64,000 nucleotides of DNA from Paraburkholderia agricolaris. GTDB taxonomy: Bacteria; Pseudomonadota; Gammaproteobacteria; Burkholderiales; Burkholderiaceae. Shown in pieces: positions 8,398-16,874 of this stretch. Position numbers and translations under genes: made by a program. Below the pieces are notes generated by a model. That model had not been told where the DNA came from. It searched no databases and saw nothing but the letters and a program-made list of their open reading frames with translations. Numbering within the stretch: position 1 is the first letter of the stretch; each line of letters begins with the position of its first letter. The DNA lies in the NCBI RefSeq assembly GCF_009455635.1, contig NZ_QPER01000002.1:1488001-1552000 (forward strand), read 5' to 3'.

Positions 8398-9588
8398 TCA
8401 GCGCGGGGTCGTACGAAGCGACGAAGGGCCGCCCGTCAGCGCAATGCGCTGCCCGGTGTCCTGCAGATGGCCGCCGTTCACCGCAAACATGGCGAGCTGC
8501 TTCTCGACGTTGAACTGCACGATCAGATGCTTGCTGTCGGCGGTAAACACGATGCCCTGTGCAGCTTCGCCACCCGGCGCCTCGGACATCTTCACGGCCT
8601 GGCCGTTGCGGATCGCGAACAGAAGCACCTTGCCGCGCGCATGGCGTCCGGGGTTGTCCGGCGTCAGGTTCGAGCCGTCCATGGCCTGTACGCCGATCCA
8701 CTTGCCGTCGGGCGAGATCGCCACGCCCTCGGGCAGTGACGGCACCGTGAAGTGCTGCACCGCGCGGAACGGTTCGTGCGACACGTCGATGAGCGTGATC
8801 GCGTCGGCGTCGCCCGCGAGCGTGCCCGCGTAGCCGGACAGGCCGGCGAGACCGACGTCGCTCACGACGGCCCATTTGCCGTCGCTCGATACGTCGACGG
8901 TGTAGGGCGCGACGCCACTCGACAGACGCACGCCGCTGTCGGTGACATGGCCGTTGGCGACGTTCAGCACGGCGACGCCTTGCTCGTCGCGCAGTGCAAC
9001 CAGCGCATGCCTCGCGTCGTGTGTGAAGCTCACGCCGGCCAGACGCTTCTGGCCGATCTTCAGCGTATCCACCAGCGTCACGCGGTTTCCGTCTATGCCG
9101 AGCACCATCACGCTGCCGTCGACGCACGCGACGAGCGCAAGTTTTCCGCTGCGGTCGATGGCGATGCCCTGCGGATGGCTGCCGATCTCGAGCCGGCTAA
9201 CAGCGGGCGGCGACGCGTGCAGATCGACGACCTGGACAAAGGAATCCATCAGTAGTTTATTGGCGGCGTGGTCATAGCGGGTGGGCGCGCCGACCAGCGC
9301 CACGGCGGCGTCCGGCGTGACCGCGACCGCCTGCGGCGGTCCCTGGATACCGTTCTCCACCTCTACCTGAACCTTGACCTGAGGGGGAAAGCGGCTGGCG
9401 TCGAGAAGCGTGAGCGTGTCGGGTTGAGCATTGGCTGGGTAGGTATCGCGCCCCTCGACACGCTGATACTTGCCGTCATTGCCCGAGACGATCCAGTCCG
9501 CGGCATGTGCGGCGCATGCCGCGAATGCGATTGTCAAACCGGCGAGCGTTTGCGCGCCGCGCGTCCGGCTCGCGATGAATGAATACAT
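8398..9588 (-). CDS. Exported beta-propeller (YVTN/lactonase-like repeat) protein
   Basis: A 396-residue protein with a signal peptide (MYSFIASRTRGAQTLAGLTI, then AFAACAAHA and a likely cleavage after AHA). The mature part consists of repeated blades such as PQGIAIDRSGKLALVA, YTVDVSSDGKWAVVSD and PEGVAISPDGKWIGVQ, the pattern of YVTN or 6-phosphogluconolactonase-like propellers. The ATG at 9588 has CGGAGAC just upstream; the frame continues upstream without a better start. It is first in the operon, 34 bp before the AroE-like gene, and divergent from a LysR gene. A periplasmic binding or lactonase role is possible, but no catalytic residue can be assigned. Confidence 0.75.
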   Translation of the reverse strand: MYSFIASRTRGAQTLAGLTIAFAACAAHAADWIVSGNDGKYQRVEGRDTYPANAQPDTLTLLDASRFPPQVKVQVEVENGIQGPPQAVAVTPDAAVALVGAPTRYDHAANKLLMDSFVQVVDLHASPPAVSRLEIGSHPQGIAIDRSGKLALVACVDGSVMVLGIDGNRVTLVDTLKIGQKRLAGVSFTHDARHALVALRDEQGVAVLNVANGHVTDSGVRLSSGVAPYTVDVSSDGKWAVVSDVGLAGLSGYAGTLAGDADAITLIDVSHEPFRAVQHFTVPSLPEGVAISPDGKWIGVQAMDGSNLTPDNPGRHARGKVLLFAIRNGQAVKMSEAPGGEAAQGIVFTADSKHLIVQFNVEKQLAMFAVNGGHLQDTGQRIALTGGPSSLRTTPR

Positions 9589-9788
9589 GTCGATGTCTCC
9601 GATCTTGTCTTTTGTGGCGTATTGCCGTGGTGGCCGGCGTTTCCCGGACTGCACTGGGTGCCCAGTGAGGTAGCCCGTAACCTTGAATGCCCACAAGTTC
9701 AACGCAAGTGCAGCAAACGCGCCAATAGTCTTTCATGACGTTGTTATCATGATTCGTGATGACAAGCGACCGCTTGCGGAGAGACACC

Positions 9789-10682
9789 ATGGAATTGAAG
9801 CACCTGCGCGCATTCGTGGCACTGGCTGAAGAGCTGCATTTCGGCCGCGCGGCGCAGCGTCTATGTATCGTGCAGCCTGCGCTGAGCATGCAGATCAAGG
9901 CACTGGAAGAGGAACTGGAGGTGCGGCTCTTCGAGCGCGACCGGCATAACGTTGCGTTGAGCGACACCGGGCGGCTCTTTCTGCCCGAAGCGCGCGCCAC
10001 GCTTCATCAGGCGATGCGCGCGGAGCAGACCGCGAGGCTTTCCGCGCGTGGGGAGATTGGCGTGCTGCGCATTGCGTTCGTGTCGTCGGTCCTGCCGAAA
10101 CTGCTGCCTGATCTGATCCGCAGCATGCACGCACGCTATCCGCTCATTACGCTGGAGTTGAAGGACATGACGACGCCGGAGCAGATCGCCGCCTTGCACG
10201 GCAACAAGCTCGACTTCGGCCTGATACGCATGCCCGCGAGCGGCGCAGGACTCGAAACGCGCATTGTGCTCGAGGAATCGTTCGTGGTGGCGGTGCCTGA
10301 AGATCACGCGCTAGCCGCGAAGCCCTTGATTCATCCGACCGATCTAAGCGGCTCGCCCGCTTTCGTGCTCTCGCGGCGATACGCGCCCGGCTTTTACGAC
10401 GAGATGCTGGTTGCGCTGACACAGCAAGGCGCGGTGCTCGACATCGCTCAGGAGTTGGGCGAATTCCCGACCATGCTGGCGCTGGTGGCGGCGGGACTCG
10501 GCATTGGCGTTATTCCGGCTGCTGCGGCGCTGGCTCTGCCGCCCAAGGTCGTGGCGCGTCCGCTCGATCTTCCAGGTCACCGTACCGGTATCGGTCTTGC
10601 GTATACGCGGCTCGATAGCGCGGCGAAACGTGTGCTCTTCGAAGTGATGATGCAAAGCGTCGGAGATGTATCGGAGAACTGA
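9789..10682 (+). CDS. LysR-family transcriptional regulator
   Basis: A 297-residue LysR regulator with a textbook N terminus, MELKHLRAFVALAEELHFGR followed by AAQRLCIVQPALSMQIKALE. The effector domain begins at IGVLRIAFVSSVLP. The ATG at 9789 follows GGAGAGA by five bases. The N-terminal sequence is of the type seen in regulators of aromatic or cyclic acid catabolism (CatR/BenM-like). It is divergent from the propeller-AroE-MHS operon with 200 bp between starts and is the likely activator of that operon. Confidence 0.9.
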   Translation: MELKHLRAFVALAEELHFGRAAQRLCIVQPALSMQIKALEEELEVRLFERDRHNVALSDTGRLFLPEARATLHQAMRAEQTARLSARGEIGVLRIAFVSSVLPKLLPDLIRSMHARYPLITLELKDMTTPEQIAALHGNKLDFGLIRMPASGAGLETRIVLEESFVVAVPEDHALAAKPLIHPTDLSGSPAFVLSRRYAPGFYDEMLVALTQQGAVLDIAQELGEFPTMLALVAAGLGIGVIPAAAALALPPKVVARPLDLPGHRTGIGLAYTRLDSAAKRVLFEVMMQSVGDVSEN

Positions 10683-10761
10683 GGTTTCACGAACGGGCAG
10701 GAGCGGATAGGTCCGCTGCATGTAGCTTTCCTCGACGCGCAGCTACCATGGGTCTTACCTG

Positions 10762-11754
10762 CTATTTGCCCGCAAGATTGGCTGCGGCAGGGGGATTATT
10801 TCGAATGAAATCAGGCGGATTTCCATGCACCGGACGAGCAACCGGAGCGACCGCGTAAAGCCTCAACCATTCACCGTAACCTTTGACCAGAAAGCCCCCC
10901 GATCGCTCTATGTACTGCTGCCGCGACGCTTCATAAACCCCCCGAAGCGCAAACCACGGCACATGCGGCAAGTCATGATGAACCAGATGGTAGTTGTTGT
11001 TCAGAAACAGCAGCCGCCAGAACCACGCAGCCTCGTTGATAACGGTGCGATGCTCGTAAGCATGTGCCGCGCGGTGTTCCTGAAACGAGCGGATCGAACC
11101 GAGCGACAACGATCCATAACCCGCACCGATGATAAAGACCCACGCCGGGATCGAGCAGACGCGCTGAAGCCACACCGTCAGTGCGGCTAGCGCGGCCAGA
11201 TGGGCAAGCCACATCGGCACGTCACGCCAATCGCCACGTTTGATTTTGCCGAGCGCATCCGCGCCAGTTGCCGCGATCGCGAAAGCCGGCCCGACTAGCA
11301 GGCGGCCGGCAAAGGTATTGCGCAAGGTCAGCAGCGCGCGAATCGCAAAACCGGCGCGTTGCCACACAGGCGGACTCACGAAATAGCTTTCGGGATCATG
11401 CTCCGGGCGCGTCAGATGCGGATCGTCGTGATGCTGAAGATGCGCATCGCGGTAGACGCTGTACGGAAACCACACCGCGAGCGGCGCGAAGCCTAGCAGT
11501 GCGTTCAGGCGCGGCGAGCGCGTCGGGTGACCGTGCAGCAGTTCGTGCTGCAGGGACATGTACCAGGCGCCCAACAGCGCCAGCAGCGCGGTCGTCAGTG
11601 GAAGGCCGAGCGAGCGCGCGTGCATCGCTACGCCGAACCATCCTCCGTAAATCGTGACGATCAGCAGCCACGTCGGCCATTGTGTGCGCCATGCCCAGCT
11701 TGCGGCCTGGTGGGCGAGTGCCTTGCGTTGCGTGTCGTCGAGATATATCGCCAT
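10762..11754 (-). CDS. Membrane fatty acid desaturase
   Basis: A 330-residue integral membrane di-iron desaturase. The three histidine boxes are visible: HELLHGH at ~69-75, HLQHH at ~106-110, and HLVHHDLPH at ~255-263 after NNNY. Hydrophobic segments lie between them. These enzymes introduce double bonds into acyl chains or hydroxylate related substrates using O2. The gene is isolated between a LysR gene and a CDP-diglyceride hydrolase gene. No strong ribosome binding site is visible before the ATG at 11754. Confidence 0.88.
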   Translation of the reverse strand: MAIYLDDTQRKALAHQAASWAWRTQWPTWLLIVTIYGGWFGVAMHARSLGLPLTTALLALLGAWYMSLQHELLHGHPTRSPRLNALLGFAPLAVWFPYSVYRDAHLQHHDDPHLTRPEHDPESYFVSPPVWQRAGFAIRALLTLRNTFAGRLLVGPAFAIAATGADALGKIKRGDWRDVPMWLAHLAALAALTVWLQRVCSIPAWVFIIGAGYGSLSLGSIRSFQEHRAAHAYEHRTVINEAAWFWRLLFLNNNYHLVHHDLPHVPWFALRGVYEASRQQYIERSGGFLVKGYGEWLRLYAVAPVARPVHGNPPDFIRNNPPAAANLAGK

Positions 11755-11943
11755 CGGCTGGGTCGGTCGGAATGCAGGTTTAGACCGATCCTACGGACCA
11801 ATTGGCAGCACTAGAACCATTTTGTTCAGCAATGCATCTGCGTATAGATGCAAAAGCCGGGGGACACATCGCGGGCCCTTACGCAATGCGGCCAGACGCG
11901 GCGTGGCGCTCAGAACGCTTTGTGAACCTCGGGCAAGCGGCGC

Positions 11944-12780
11944 TCAACCGCCGTCCGCCACGCGGCAAGCATGATCGAGCAAACCTTCCGCCGTGCCGCT
12001 GCCATTGTCGATATCCAGACCGCTATTCACGATGAGCCAGCCGTCCTGTTCCGCCGATGGCCCGGCGCCGGTCACGAGGACGGTTTGCATCGCCATTGCC
12101 TGGCTGTTCGGGTTATCACGCGCAACGATGCGAAACGGATTGTCGGCCTGAGTGAGGGAAGTGACGCGCATGATCCGGTAGCGCTGGCCGTCGAGCGTAT
12201 CCCAATGCCATTCGCCGGGAGCGTCCTTCGCGTGACGCGCCAGTGCGTCGCTTATCTTGCCCTGCATGCAATCGATATGAATATGCAACTGGTTTTGCGA
12301 GCGGCGAAATTGCGAATTGATCTCGAGGCCGAGTTGATTGTCGGGAAGGGTCCGCTTGACGGATTTCTCGACGTAAAGCCGCGAAGTCCATGCGTCGTCC
12401 CAGTAGTCCGACGCGTTCGGCGCCAGAATGAACGGGCTTTCTATGCCGGTGACGCGATCGGTCGGAATCAGTAGATGCTGTGAGCGGACGACGATATCCT
12501 TCAGGATTGCATAGCGTTTGTCGAGATTGACGATTGTGCACTGGCCCGGCGTGCCGGTGGCCTGTTGCGACGGGACGCAACGCACATCGACGATTTTCCA
12601 GAGTGCATTCGAATCGACTGCGGCAAGGCGCGCGCAGGCCGCGGCGATGCAGGCGAGCGCCAATGCCGAGACGGTTCGCAGAATCCTTTGCCGAACACGA
12701 GCCGGCTTTGATCTACTGGTCAGCAGCACTCGGATCGGCGGTTTTTGAGCGGTATGTTCAACGGCATCCTTGAGAGGCAT
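11944..12780 (-). CDS. cdh: CDP-diacylglycerol diphosphatase
   Basis: A 278-residue CDP-diglyceride hydrolase of the Cdh family, which cleaves CDP-diacylglycerol to CMP and phosphatidate. RQRILRTVSALALACIAAAC is an N-terminal signal anchor or lipoprotein-like segment. Family hallmarks in the mature part are LDKRYAILKDIV, SRLYVEKSVKR, the HIHIDC metal or catalytic motif, INSQFRRSQNQLHIHIDC and NPFRIVARDN. The start at 12780 is chosen from the signal segment; the frame continues upstream only as shadow sequence of the amidase gene. It lies 14 bp after the amidase stop on the same strand, so the two share a transcript. Confidence 0.88.
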   Translation of the reverse strand: MPLKDAVEHTAQKPPIRVLLTSRSKPARVRQRILRTVSALALACIAAACARLAAVDSNALWKIVDVRCVPSQQATGTPGQCTIVNLDKRYAILKDIVVRSQHLLIPTDRVTGIESPFILAPNASDYWDDAWTSRLYVEKSVKRTLPDNQLGLEINSQFRRSQNQLHIHIDCMQGKISDALARHAKDAPGEWHWDTLDGQRYRIMRVTSLTQADNPFRIVARDNPNSQAMAMQTVLVTGAGPSAEQDGWLIVNSGLDIDNGSGTAEGLLDHACRVADGG

Positions 12781-12794
12781 CTTCAAGCAGCCCC

Positions 12795-14249
12795 TCAGAG
12801 CGCCGGCGCCGGCAGTACGCCGAGCAATTGCTCGACCGCGACGCCGATCGCCAGCAGCCGCCGATCCTCGCCGAGCGGGCCGTCCAGCTCCAGGCCGACC
12901 GGCAGGCCGGCGGCGGTCAGCCCAGCCGCCAGCGACAAGCCCGGAATGCCGGACGTGCTGGCCGGATCGGTATTGCGCAGGAACGCTTCCATCGTATCGA
13001 TCGGCGCGGCGCCGTCGATCGATACGCTCGATGAACCGTTCAGGTCGTCGATGCGCGCCGCGGCGAGGCGAGTGGTCGGGAACAGCAGCGCGTCGAGACG
13101 CTCGTCGGCGAATGTCGCTGCGATGTACTGCTGCAAACGCGGCCGCCATTGCAGCAGTGCCGCGTCGTAACGATCGCCGAGCACGTCGGCGAGTACGTCG
13201 TCGTAGATCGCGCGCACATCCGGGCTCGCAATGCGGGTCGCCAGTTCAGCCACGGTCTTGACCGGCGCGTCGTTGGCGACGAGCCACGCGCGCACGTCCT
13301 CGCGCGCCTCATGGACTGCGATCGGACCGCCGACCAGGCCGTTCAGGGTTTCCAGTTCGCTCATCGCGACGGGCACGAAGGTGACGCCTGCTGCTTCGAG
13401 ACGGCGCAACGCGGCGCGTGCGACTTCTTCCACCTGTTTTTCGAGCTCGTCCCAGAGCGGCGCGGGCAAACCGATGCGCAAGCCATTCAAGGCAAGCACG
13501 GGCAACGGCCCGGCCCCGGTGATCACGCCGTCGAGCAGAGCGACATCGGCAACCGTGCGGGCCATCGGTCCTACCGTATCGCGCGTATGGCTGATCGGCA
13601 CGACGGCATTCGGGTCGTGATAGCGCCGCTCGGCGCCACCGTTGCCGACCGATGGGCGAAACCCCACCGTGCCCGTCAATGCCGCCGGAATGCGGGTCGA
13701 GCCGCCGGTGTCCGTGCCGAGACCCGCGGGCACAATGCGCGCGGCGATCGCGGCGGCCGTGCCGCCCGATGAGCCGCCAGGGATCAGGGTGGGGTTGTAC
13801 GGATTGCGCACCGGTCCGGCGTGCGTGGCGAGGTTTGTGCTCGTGATGCCGAACGCGAGTTCGTGCATGTTGGCTTTGCCGAGCACGATTGCACCGGCAT
13901 CGAGAAGCCGCTGTACCGAAGGCGCGTTCGTCTTCGGGACGAAACCCTCCAGAGCGGGCGTGCCTGCCGAGGTCTGCAGGCCGGCCGTGTTGATGTTGTC
14001 TTTCACGACGATGGGCAAACCGGCGAGCGGCAACTGCGCTTTTGCTTCGGGCGGCAATGCATCGATGCGCTGCGCGGCGGCCAGTGCGCCGTCGAGGTCG
14101 AGCGTGGTGAGCGCATTGAGGCTCGACAGCGATGCCGCGCGCGCGAGCAGCGTGGCTATATAGTCTGCGGCTTTGAGGCGCCCGGACTGGATCGCGGCGA
14201 TTGCTTCGGTTGCGGTTAGGGCTAACTGTTGATCGACGGTCCACGTCAT
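12795..14249 (-). CDS. Amidase-signature amidase (indoleacetamide hydrolase-like)
   Basis: A 484-residue amidase-signature enzyme. The Ser-cisSer-Lys triad is readable as K83 (VVKDN), S160 in PGGSSGG, and nucleophile S184 in GTDTGGSTRIPA. The region NGGAERRYHDPNAVVPIS resembles Burkholderiales proteins annotated as indoleacetamide hydrolase, which release indoleacetate and ammonia from indole-3-acetamide. That substrate is not proven, and no tryptophan monooxygenase gene lies nearby. AAGGAG sits about 11 bases before the ATG at 14249. The 14-bp gap to cdh implies an operon, though the two functions show no obvious link. Confidence 0.88.
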   Translation of the reverse strand: MTWTVDQQLALTATEAIAAIQSGRLKAADYIATLLARAASLSSLNALTTLDLDGALAAAQRIDALPPEAKAQLPLAGLPIVVKDNINTAGLQTSAGTPALEGFVPKTNAPSVQRLLDAGAIVLGKANMHELAFGITSTNLATHAGPVRNPYNPTLIPGGSSGGTAAAIAARIVPAGLGTDTGGSTRIPAALTGTVGFRPSVGNGGAERRYHDPNAVVPISHTRDTVGPMARTVADVALLDGVITGAGPLPVLALNGLRIGLPAPLWDELEKQVEEVARAALRRLEAAGVTFVPVAMSELETLNGLVGGPIAVHEAREDVRAWLVANDAPVKTVAELATRIASPDVRAIYDDVLADVLGDRYDAALLQWRPRLQQYIAATFADERLDALLFPTTRLAAARIDDLNGSSSVSIDGAAPIDTMEAFLRNTDPASTSGIPGLSLAAGLTAAGLPVGLELDGPLGEDRRLLAIGVAVEQLLGVLPAPAL

Positions 14250-14371
14250 TGCAGGCGACTCCTTGAGATCAGGTGTCGTCTATTCTGGCACAGCCGTTTC
14301 AAAACCGACGTCAGGTGTCGCAATAAGCAATGAGGACTGTGCTGAAGGCCTGCGCTTGCCGGTTTGCCGGT

Positions 14372-14587
14372 CTATTTCCGGCTGTCGATCCACATGCGTC
14401 CCCAGCGGAACGCATAGGCGAGCGCATGTTCTTCGTCGAAGAAGTAGTCGAGCGCATCGAACGAATAGGCCTGACCCTGGCTTGCGGTGGTTTTCTCGAT
14501 AGTCAGATTGGCAGCGAACAGGCCATTAGGCAGTTGTTGCGCAGCCGGTGCGACTTCGTAGCCTTTGTAGCGGATATGTGAATTCAT
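14372..14587 (-). CDS. Small conserved protein of unknown function
   Basis: A 71-residue protein starting MNSHIRYKGYEVAPAAQQL and ending DYFFDEEHALAYAFRWGRMW followed by IDSRK. It is soluble with a probable beta-rich first half and a helical C-terminal half. The end resembles the small protein at 55397-55720, which has EEAVRDGVEWGRRFID in the same relative place. The shared WGR-x-(W/F)-ID signature suggests one family of short Burkholderiales proteins. No function is known to me. The ribosome binding site is weak, and upstream alternative starts exist. Confidence 0.6.
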   Translation of the reverse strand: MNSHIRYKGYEVAPAAQQLPNGLFAANLTIEKTTASQGQAYSFDALDYFFDEEHALAYAFRWGRMWIDSRK

Positions 14588-14963
14588 GGTCGTGGCAGTG
14601 AGTGTGCCCGCGTGTGTTGCCAGGGAGCCGGCAGGCGGGACGCAACCCTGTGCGTCAGGCAACCGGTGAGTCAGCGGGCAGGATCAAGCGTAGGCCGCGC
14701 CGCGCAGCGGGTGAACCAATCTTTCCTCGTAAGCAAATCAGCGAGTTTCTGGAACGGTCTTCAGGAGGCTGGATCGGTCCATAGTCGCCAAGCGTAAAGA
14801 CACTATCCAGCCTTGTTCGCGGATGGTCTGTTATGTGGCGCACGGTTTGGAACGGAGCGGGCGCGGCGCGTCGAGGAAATCGGCCGCCGAGGGGAGTTCG
14901 CAGAGGATTCTTGCAGAATTCGTGGACCGCGAGGCGCGGTCCACGAGGTCACACGAGGCGCGC
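14588..14963. other. Intergenic stretch between two minus-strand genes
   Basis: No supported gene lies in these 376 bp. The only clear structure is the 10-bp perfect hairpin at 14922-14944 just beyond the FMN reductase stop, listed separately. Confidence 0.6.
14922..14944 (-). terminator. Hairpin after the FMN reductase gene, possible terminator
   Basis: A perfect 10-bp stem, GTGGACCGCG paired with CGCGGTCCAC around a 3-nt loop, begins about 20 bp past the FMN reductase stop on the minus strand. It lacks a following T run, so it may stabilise the 3' end rather than terminate transcription. Confidence 0.45.
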
Positions 14964-15623
14964 TTAAACCGCGTGCAGCAAACGGGCGGGTTGTGCTTCC
15001 CTGGCAGCCTGGCCGAGCGGCGCGGCCGTCGGCGTGCGATGCGCGTTGAAGGCGAGCGCGAATTGCGCGGCCTGCTGGCCGACCGTGGCGAGCTGATCGA
15101 CAACCTTGGCGTCCGAACAGGTGTCGACGGTGTCGAAACGCGTTTCGAGCGTGTTGATTCCCGCGCCGAACGGCGTGGGCCAGCCGCGCAATGCGTGGAC
15201 GATCGAGCGCAGCGAGGTCAGCACCGAGCCGGCGGCCTGCCAGCCATACGCGGTGACGATACAGCCGACCGCGCGGCCATCCAGATACGGCCGCTCGTCG
15301 GCGCGCAGCTCCTCGAGCGTGTCCAGCGCGTTCTTGACGAGACCCGAAACGCCGCCGTGATAGCCGGGCGTCGCGATGATCAGCGCGTCCGCATGGCGCA
15401 CGGCCTCGATCAGTTCGAGCTGTTCGTCGGTGCGTTGAGGGTTTTCCGGGGCGTAGTGGGGCAGGCTATGCAGGAAGGTGCCGCCGAACAGCCGGGTATT
15501 CGCGCCCGCGGCTTCCGCGCCACGCAGCGCAAAGCCGAGTGCGCGCTCGGTTGACGAGGCCGCGCGTGTCGTGCCGCCGATGCCGATGACAAGTGGCCGG
15601 CGCTGATGATCGAAACTGGTCAA
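14964..15623 (-). CDS. NADPH-dependent FMN reductase family protein
   Basis: A 219-residue flavodoxin-fold reductase. IGGTTRAASSTERAL is the phosphate-binding loop for FMN, and ATPGYHGGVSGLVKNALDTL matches the second conserved flavin segment of NAD(P)H-dependent FMN reductases. The likely start is TTG at 15623: AAGGAG lies seven bases upstream, whereas the GTG at 15650 further up has no such site. The enzyme supplies reduced flavin or reduces quinones, azo compounds or chromate. No monooxygenase partner lies adjacent. Confidence 0.85.
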   Translation of the reverse strand: MTSFDHQRRPLVIGIGGTTRAASSTERALGFALRGAEAAGANTRLFGGTFLHSLPHYAPENPQRTDEQLELIEAVRHADALIIATPGYHGGVSGLVKNALDTLEELRADERPYLDGRAVGCIVTAYGWQAAGSVLTSLRSIVHALRGWPTPFGAGINTLETRFDTVDTCSDAKVVDQLATVGQQAAQFALAFNAHRTPTAAPLGQAAREAQPARLLHAV

Positions 15624-15924
15624 CGAAATGCTCCTTCGGTAGCGGCTCACGGGACGCTGGCGCGGGGCTGCGCGCAGACGAACCGGGGCGAACCGGACTT
15701 TGAAGCATTATCTTAATGAGCGCGGCGAGCCGGGCGAAGCGACTTTTTGTTCTAACGATATAACCGGGCGGGGTAACTGGCGGCTCGGGGGCCTGTTTGA
15801 CGAAGGCCTTGAACCCGGCTTCGAAGCCGCTTAGGAACCCGCTCGGAACCCGCTCGGAGCCCGATGCGCCATCCTGTGCAATGCAGTTGAAGCCGCACGG
15901 GATAAGCATATGGCGAACCATTGT

Positions 15925-15953
15925 TTGGGGGTGCGATGACGCACGGCTATGAT
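15925..15953 (+). promoter_or_regulatory. Sigma-70-like promoter ahead of a putative small RNA
   Basis: TTGGGG (15925-15930) and TATGAT (15948-15953) are separated by exactly 17 bp. The -10 matches consensus at five of six bases, while the -35 matches only at TTG. Transcription would begin near 15960, with no open reading frame between there and the terminator. Confidence 0.4.
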
Positions 15954-15959
15954 TGAGCC

Positions 15960-16027
15960 GTCTCCTCCATGACATCTCCTTGACATGGGATTTGGCCTCG
16001 CTACGTCAGTAGCGGGGCCTTTTTTTT
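15960..16027 (+). ncRNA. Candidate small RNA of about 68 nt
   Basis: A promoter-like element ending at 15953 and a strong intrinsic terminator at 15994-16027 delimit a short plus-strand transcript. Upstream of the terminator hairpin, CCATG (15968-15972) can pair with CATGG (15985-15989) around TGACATCTCC-type loop sequence, giving two stem-loops. No plus-strand gene lies upstream that would need this terminator, because the flanking gene is on the minus strand. It is called from layout and structure only and matches no RNA family I recognise. Confidence 0.4.
15994..16027 (+). terminator. Rho-independent terminator
   Basis: GGCCTCGCTAC (15994-16004) pairs with GTAGCGGGGCC (16009-16019) through an 11-bp stem with one G-T pair and a 4-nt loop. 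It is followed by eight T residues on the plus strand. This is the best intrinsic terminator in the window. Confidence 0.85.
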
Positions 16028-16131
16028 CGTCTGGAGGTTCGGTGACAGAAGCGCCGGCTACTTCACGATAAAGCCGTTTTTCGCATGCTACGATGGTCCG
16101 CGAAGCGATTCCCCGCGAGGTCGAGCAAGCA

Positions 16132-16836
16132 ATGGCAACCCTCTATGACATGCTCGGTGTGCCCATGCACGCCACCGGCGAAGAAATCAAACAGGCCTAC
16201 CGCAAGGCCGCAATGAAATGGCATCCGGACCGCAACAGCGGCGCCGAGGAAGTTGCGCGCGCCACCTTCCAGGAAATCAAGGACGCGTACGCGATCCTCT
16301 CCGACGCCGCGCAGCGCAAGGTGTATGACACGGTCTATACCGAGCAGATGCGCGGCTGGGAAGCGCAGCGCGCACGCCAGCAGAAGGCGCAGGCCGAACG
16401 CGAGACGGCGGCGCGGGCCGCGGACGAAGTGGCCTATGCCGGGATGGTGTCGCTTGCCATGCGTTTCGCCGATGAGGGCCACAATCGCGACGTGCTGTTC
16501 GGCGTGCTGCTGGGGCGTCGATGCGAGGCGTTGCGAGCCGCGCAGATCGCCGACAGCGTGTCGGCTTTGCAGGCGTCGCGACGTGAAGCGGAGAGGGCGC
16601 AAGCTGCCGCCGAGGCGGCAACAAACGCAGCGGAGGCCCCCGACGTTGCAGCTACGGTTGCAGCCGCGGCGCAGGCACAAGCCATGAACGATGACGCCAC
16701 CGTCAGGCAGGGCACGCCGTCTGACCCCGGCAAGCATGGCAATCCTCGCAAGCGCGAAGAAAGTGCCGGCGATGCCCACCCTGCCGGCGTGCTGGGCGGA
16801 CTCTGGTTCCAGTTCCTGAACGGCTTGCGGTTCTAA
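16132..16836 (+). CDS. J-domain (DnaJ-like) co-chaperone
   Basis: A 234-residue protein with an N-terminal J domain of about 65 residues: TLYDMLGVPMHATGEEIKQA, the HPD motif in KWHPDRN, and FQEIKDAYAILSD. A charged, Ala- and Gln-rich helical segment follows, then a segment with RFADEGHNRDVLFGVLLGRR, then a low-complexity Ala-rich tail ending in WFQFLNGLRF. It lacks the Gly/Phe-rich and zinc domains of DnaJ, so it is a class C J protein that should stimulate a DnaK. The ATG at 16132 is preferred because the J domain starts at once. Client or membrane partner is unknown. Confidence 0.85.
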   Translation: MATLYDMLGVPMHATGEEIKQAYRKAAMKWHPDRNSGAEEVARATFQEIKDAYAILSDAAQRKVYDTVYTEQMRGWEAQRARQQKAQAERETAARAADEVAYAGMVSLAMRFADEGHNRDVLFGVLLGRRCEALRAAQIADSVSALQASRREAERAQAAAEAATNAAEAPDVAATVAAAAQAQAMNDDATVRQGTPSDPGKHGNPRKREESAGDAHPAGVLGGLWFQFLNGLRF

Positions 16837-16874
16837 AGAACCTCCACAGGCGGCACTGAAGCCGCCCAGGCTGC

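Noticed and set aside
12781..13149. Upstream extension of the CDP-diglyceride hydrolase frame
   Set aside because: It lies inside the amidase gene in another frame and is Arg-rich shadow sequence. The signal segment begins after 12780.
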